Source of the DNA: Paenibacillus polymyxa M1
GTDB taxonomy: Bacteria; Bacillota; Bacilli; Paenibacillales; Paenibacillaceae
Assembly (NCBI RefSeq): GCF_000237325.1
Contig: NC_017542.1
Span: 757,501 to 821,500, forward strand
Reading direction: 5' to 3'
Length of the DNA: 64,000 bases
Positions 60,134-64,000 of the stretch are shown one piece after another. Below the pieces are notes generated by a model. That model did no database searches and had not been told where the DNA came from. It saw only the letters and a list, made by a program, of their open reading frames with translations. Made by a program: the position numbers and the translations under genes. Each line of letters begins with the position of its first letter. The first letter of the stretch is position 1.

Positions 60134-63100
60134 TTAATCTGCCCCCTCAGCATATGCTTGGACTCCCACATCATGGGCTGTAATGGTGCTGCTTGCCGAG
60201 GCCAAACCCCTAATTTCCTGAGCGGTCAGAGCCCTGTTGTAAATGATCAGCTCATCTACCGCACCATTCAGATAAGGATCATCAAACTGGGATTTCCCAA
60301 TGTAGTTCCAATCTGTCAGTCCAAGGCTGGAAGGCTTCAGCGTCATATTCGTGTTGCGGGTCGCCTCTATACCGTCCACATACATAATTCCTGTAGTGCC
60401 TGACAGAGTCACGGCAACATGCTTCCAGACCCCTGTCGCCAGTTCCGGGGCGTTCAGCTGCTGTTCCTCTCCGTTCCCCAAGACAGTGATGGCAAAACGC
60501 ATACCTGTCCCTTCGGCCTTCGGGGTCAAAAACATATACCGATCTGTTCCTGCTCCAAAATCAAACAGACGAGCCCAGCCGTTATGCGTGTTCACTTGTA
60601 CCCACGCGGCAATGGTAAAGTCATTGAGGCTGCTAACTATTCCACTGGGCAGGCTGGCATAGGCGTCTGTACCGTTAAGGCGCAGAGCATTGCCATTCCG
60701 TCCCGCGCCCCACGAGCCGCCATGTACACTGGCCTGCTGCCCATAACCTGACGAATCGGCTGCGGTTGATCCGGCCGTTTCGTTAAATTCATAATGGGCT
60801 ATAATGTCCCCAGCGGGAGCCGGATTGCCTGTACTGGACTGAATACGGATATCGTAGTTGGCTGCCGTACCGATATTCAGTCTGACAGTAGTCGCAGCAT
60901 TGTTAACAGCTGTGACTGAGCCGGTTTTTGTGCCGTCTATCAGTACGTCATACGTACCTGCCGCGAGTCCAGTTATCGTCACAGCAGTCGTATGAGCTGT
61001 GCCAGGTGTCGTATTTTTCAACATCAAGCGGATATTGTTCTTGGACTTGGATACGATGGCCAAGCTATATTGATCCCGGTTCAGCTCCAGACTCAGCTTC
61101 TGGGTGATCAGATGCAGACGTTGGAATACACCGTCTTTTGGAGTAATCGTATAGCTGTTATTGCTTTCAGTAACGTCACAGCCATAGCCGAATAAGCCGA
61201 ATATCGGATCGACAGCAACATCCGAGCTTAGGATTTTAATGGCTCCAAACAGCCCCAGATCAGCTTCCCCGGACATGCCGCGCCATCCGTTAAACAGAGG
61301 GCCGCCGTCCAGACCAAGGGCTCCGTAATTGCCCTTGCCTGCCTGATATGTCCACGATACTGCCCCGATATTGGCAGGATCAGAGCTGATCTGTCCCGAA
61401 TTAATCGCCCCGATGTTCGCCAGCTTGGCGGCATAGGATAGACGCTGGTCCACTTCGGGATTGGACGAATAACGACGTGTCCAGTCGTCCATCGCATAGC
61501 CCGCCAGCGAGGTGGTGTACTGGAAGTTCCACCAATTTTCTCCGGTGATTGTGACCGGATCGGCGTAATAGTACCAGACAGGCATATGACCGCGTGCGGC
61601 GCGTGTTTTGGCATTGATTTTGCTCATCATCGTCGTATTGCCGTTCATTTTGGCAAGTGTATATACGGCCTCTTCGCCTGTATTGTCATAGTTGTACTCA
61701 GAGCCATAAGGATAGGTGGTGTTTTTGAAATTGTTGTACTTGGTAGCCATTTTGGCAATCAGGTCGTTAGCCTCAGTAGTCAATCCTTCTTCCTGAAGCG
61801 CCTTAATTATATCCGGTGTGGTCAGCTCACCCATAAGTCCTGTGTTCCAGTTATAAGCAACAGGGCCTTCATACAACGCTTTAAAAATACGGTAAGCACG
61901 TAGCAAATATGTGTTTTTGCTATTGCGATAGCTGATCAGGTTGGGATACAGCTTGGCAAGTTTATACATGCTGAAAAACGTATTATAAATGTGCGGATAG
62001 GCATAGCCCCGGTACGTTGGTGTCGTATTAGGCTGCGGCATCAGGAAATCGGGGACCAGATAATCGGTATGATGGCCTTCCATCAGATTCGTCCAGATAG
62101 CCACCTCCAGATAATCATCGACTGCCTTGATCTCAGAGGCCACGGGCTTCAGGACATTTTTCTCCGCCAGAAACTGGCCGTGAGTTAATCCCCAATCATC
62201 GCCCCAGCCCCAGTAGCCGGCAAAGCTGTTGCGTTTGGCCTTATATTGCATCATCCAATCGTCAAACACCTTGTCCCTCAGATCGCCAGGCACATTCCAT
62301 TGCGTGCTGTTGACCATGAAAGTGGAGTGACGCTGAAGTGCAGTGTCAACTGGCTCAATGGCATAGAACTGGAGAACGGTTTTTTCGCCGTTACCGTAGT
62401 TCACCGTAATATTGTTGTGACCCAATCGTCCTAGTGTAAGTTCATATATTTTGTGGTTTGTAGGGGCATTTTCCAAATAGTTGATGGTCGTTTCGGAGGG
62501 ATACTGCGCTGTGACAGAGGTAATGGATTTACGGGTATGCAGATCGAATTTAGCCTTGAGATTGGTCGGGACAATCATACCCGGAACCACCGTCACATCC
62601 ACATGTCCCTCGCTGTATAGCCTGTCCTTTACAGCCTGCTCGTCTGCTACCTTGTAGAATTTAAAGGCATACGTTTTGCTTTCACCAGGGGCCAGCGACA
62701 GACTGGTGCTCCCGAGATAACCACGGTTGGTGCTTTTGATGACATTGGAGTGGATATAGAACACATTCAGTCCCTCAGACCAGCCACCTTGCTCCATAGC
62801 CCATGTACTGCCTGGATGCTCCTCGACTCTCCAGTGATCCTGATATTCGAGACCAGCACCCGTTGAGGCATCGGGCATCAGCAGGATATACGGTCCGATG
62901 CCGCTAGGCCGTCCAGCGGTAATAAAGGAGCTGTGGTGACCTACAAAGGAGTGAGAGAGTACCCTGGTTTCATAGATTTGTTCGTTATTACCGCCGGACC
63001 AGTATTCGTTAAAAGGTAGCGGCAGCCCCCAATCTCCAATTTCCAGTGTTTGATTAGAGGTATTCGTTACTTTCATTTGCCAATGTAAATAGTCGTTAAC

Positions 63101-63433
63101 CAACGAATAGGTTTCATGTAAAGTGAAGTTGCGTATTCCCTGATGGTTTGAGGAATTTTGATAGGACACCTGGACACTGTTACCAGAAGAGGTGATCTGG
63201 CGCGCATCTGCAGAATTGCTTGTCCACGCCCGAGTCCAGGCCCCGTTACCGAGACGATAGGTGAACATAAGTTCACCCAGCCACTGATGATCTGACGTAT
63301 TTTGCTTAGGTGCGTTGGAGCCGTTCATGACATAATTCGTATTGAAGGTGTCTCCTGTCAGACGTAAGGAAGAGATATCCCCATAATTCCCGATCGAGAT
63401 GGAGAATATTTGATTAGATAGCTGTACTGCCAT
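60134..63433 (-). CDS. large carbohydrate-active-type protein (DUF5695-like) with C-terminal LamG domain
   Basis: A 1,099-residue protein. Residues 1-290 form a beta-sandwich-like region (SISIGNYGDISSLRLTGD...). Residues about 370-790 are helical and Trp/Tyr-rich, resembling an (alpha/alpha)6 toroid (SFAGYWGWGDDWGLTHGQFLAEKNV; TGENWWNFQYTTSLAGYAMDDW). A small Ig-like segment follows (TAVTITGLAAGTYDVLIDGTKTG), then a C-terminal concanavalin/LamG domain (about 880-1075, IAHYEFNETAGSTAADSSG; FTIAAWVQV). It is best matched by memory to DUF5695 proteins, thought to be glycosidases; the substrate is unknown. AGGAGGT precedes the ATG, yet no signal peptide is present, odd for a LamG protein. Confidence 0.8.
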   Translation of the reverse strand: MAVQLSNQIFSISIGNYGDISSLRLTGDTFNTNYVMNGSNAPKQNTSDHQWLGELMFTYRLGNGAWTRAWTSNSADARQITSSGNSVQVSYQNSSNHQGIRNFTLHETYSLVNDYLHWQMKVTNTSNQTLEIGDWGLPLPFNEYWSGGNNEQIYETRVLSHSFVGHHSSFITAGRPSGIGPYILLMPDASTGAGLEYQDHWRVEEHPGSTWAMEQGGWSEGLNVFYIHSNVIKSTNRGYLGSTSLSLAPGESKTYAFKFYKVADEQAVKDRLYSEGHVDVTVVPGMIVPTNLKAKFDLHTRKSITSVTAQYPSETTINYLENAPTNHKIYELTLGRLGHNNITVNYGNGEKTVLQFYAIEPVDTALQRHSTFMVNSTQWNVPGDLRDKVFDDWMMQYKAKRNSFAGYWGWGDDWGLTHGQFLAEKNVLKPVASEIKAVDDYLEVAIWTNLMEGHHTDYLVPDFLMPQPNTTPTYRGYAYPHIYNTFFSMYKLAKLYPNLISYRNSKNTYLLRAYRIFKALYEGPVAYNWNTGLMGELTTPDIIKALQEEGLTTEANDLIAKMATKYNNFKNTTYPYGSEYNYDNTGEEAVYTLAKMNGNTTMMSKINAKTRAARGHMPVWYYYADPVTITGENWWNFQYTTSLAGYAMDDWTRRYSSNPEVDQRLSYAAKLANIGAINSGQISSDPANIGAVSWTYQAGKGNYGALGLDGGPLFNGWRGMSGEADLGLFGAIKILSSDVAVDPIFGLFGYGCDVTESNNSYTITPKDGVFQRLHLITQKLSLELNRDQYSLAIVSKSKNNIRLMLKNTTPGTAHTTAVTITGLAAGTYDVLIDGTKTGSVTAVNNAATTVRLNIGTAANYDIRIQSSTGNPAPAGDIIAHYEFNETAGSTAADSSGYGQQASVHGGSWGAGRNGNALRLNGTDAYASLPSGIVSSLNDFTIAAWVQVNTHNGWARLFDFGAGTDRYMFLTPKAEGTGMRFAITVLGNGEEQQLNAPELATGVWKHVAVTLSGTTGIMYVDGIEATRNTNMTLKPSSLGLTDWNYIGKSQFDDPYLNGAVDELIIYNRALTAQEIRGLASASSTITAHDVGVQAYAEGAD

Positions 63434-63584
63434 GCTATCAACCTCCTAACAAAGGTTCGTGAGTGTACTTCACATGTTAATATATGTGTCAAAAATACTT
63501 TTGCTACCTTATGCGTGAGAATTAATAGAAAATAGATTCATATAGATGTCCTAGAAGTCTATTCATAGTGGAGGTAGAGGTATC

Positions 63585-64000
63585 ATGAAAAATAAAATGG
63601 AGTCACCGAAGATTCCTGCGGACTTACCCATATTAAATGAAGAAATACGCTCCATACGATCCAAAGACGAACTTAGTGTGGGGGCAGTAGAGGAAATCAT
63701 GTTGGACAATATCGAAGCAGTTAAAGTTTCATTAGAGAAGATGACTTTTAAAAATGTAACCATCACAGAATCGTCATTGCCAGAAAGTGAATGGACAGAC
63801 GTCATTTTTGATAAATGTGATCTGTCTAATGTTAATTTTTCCGGTTCCTTTATCCATCGCGCAGAGTTCAGAAATTGTAAATTGCTTGGAACGGATTTTT
63901 CGAGAAGCAGATTCCAAAACGTTCGTTTTCTGGATTGCTTAGGGGATTATTCAATGTTCCGTTTTGCGAATTTCAAGCAAGTTGGTTTTGAGGATTGTTC
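63585..64000 (+). CDS. pentapeptide-repeat protein, cut by window end
   Basis: Open frame of at least 138 residues running off the window. It starts MKNKMESPKIPADLPILNEE with GGAGGTAGAGG upstream. From about residue 45 it shows A(D/N)LXX-type pentapeptide coils: VTITESSLPESEW, FDKCDLSNVNFSGSFIHRAEFRNC, KLLGTDFSRSRFQNVRF, RFANFKQVGFEDC. These fold as a right-handed quadrilateral beta-helix; some relatives mimic DNA and protect gyrase (Qnr), most are of unknown function. The 3' end is not visible, so length and type cannot be settled. Confidence 0.85.
   Translation, partial: MKNKMESPKIPADLPILNEEIRSIRSKDELSVGAVEEIMLDNIEAVKVSLEKMTFKNVTITESSLPESEWTDVIFDKCDLSNVNFSGSFIHRAEFRNCKLLGTDFSRSRFQNVRFLDCLGDYSMFRFANFKQVGFEDC

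Overview
The window reads as Paenibacillus chromosome, most likely the P. polymyxa group. The evidence is a low/mid-GC Firmicute rRNA operon end, strong AGGAGG-type ribosome binding sites, TTG and GTG starts, two three-gene endospore germinant-receptor operons, a collagen-like exosporium-type protein, an S-layer-homology protein, and a broad sugar-use gene set. Genus and group are inferred from gene content; no database was consulted. No insertion sequence, prophage or CRISPR array was seen.

Layout. (1) 1-870: 3' end of 23S rRNA, 5S rRNA and terminator. (2) 1-7 kb: a MarR-type regulator divergent from an OsmC peroxidase and a lipoyl-domain/dihydrolipoamide-dehydrogenase fusion; a decayed MFS transporter; maltose acetyltransferase; an XRE-cupin regulator divergent from a LysE exporter. 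(3) 7.1-11.9 kb: the trehalose operon treA-treP-treR with two TreR-type operators and a CcpA-type site. (4) 12-29.7 kb: two complete gerABC operons in opposite orientation. Between them lie nirBD behind an Fnr/CRP-type box at a class II position, a collagen-like protein with 63-bp tandem repeats, a 1,296-residue SLH surface protein and a small secreted collar-domain protein. (5) 29.7-33.2 kb: padR/padC with two overlapping PadR-type operators, an HxlR regulator and a GH30 enzyme. (6) 33.4-38.5 kb: a two-component system followed by phosphatidylserine synthase, DedA, PsiE and AI-2E family membrane proteins. (7) 38.6-42.7 kb: an FMN reductase, a ketopantoate-reductase-like gene behind a leader peptide and terminator, an MmcQ/YjbR protein, and an mhqN/mhqO-like quinone-detoxification pair. 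(8) 42.8-48.7 kb: a SWIM-SNF2 helicase, a macrolide-phosphotransferase-like gene behind a leader ORF, and an M50 protease. (9) 48.8-58.1 kb: an AraC regulator, a GH42 beta-galactosidase, a YesM/YesN two-component pair and a sugar ABC importer lacking its ATPase. (10) 58.2-64 kb: a small membrane protein, a trypsin-like protease, a large carbohydrate-active LamG protein, and a pentapeptide-repeat protein cut by the window end.

The most notable signals are small. Upstream of the macrolide-kinase-like gene is a 9-codon leader, MCTHYMRLR, whose MRLR ending matches ErmD-type macrolide-arrest leaders; it sits in a hairpin layout typical of ribosome-mediated attenuation. A second 17-codon leader, rich in Arg/Lys/Asp and followed by a terminator, precedes the ketopantoate-reductase-like gene. 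The OsmC plus lipoyl-DLDH operon looks like a self-contained lipoyl-dependent peroxidase system.
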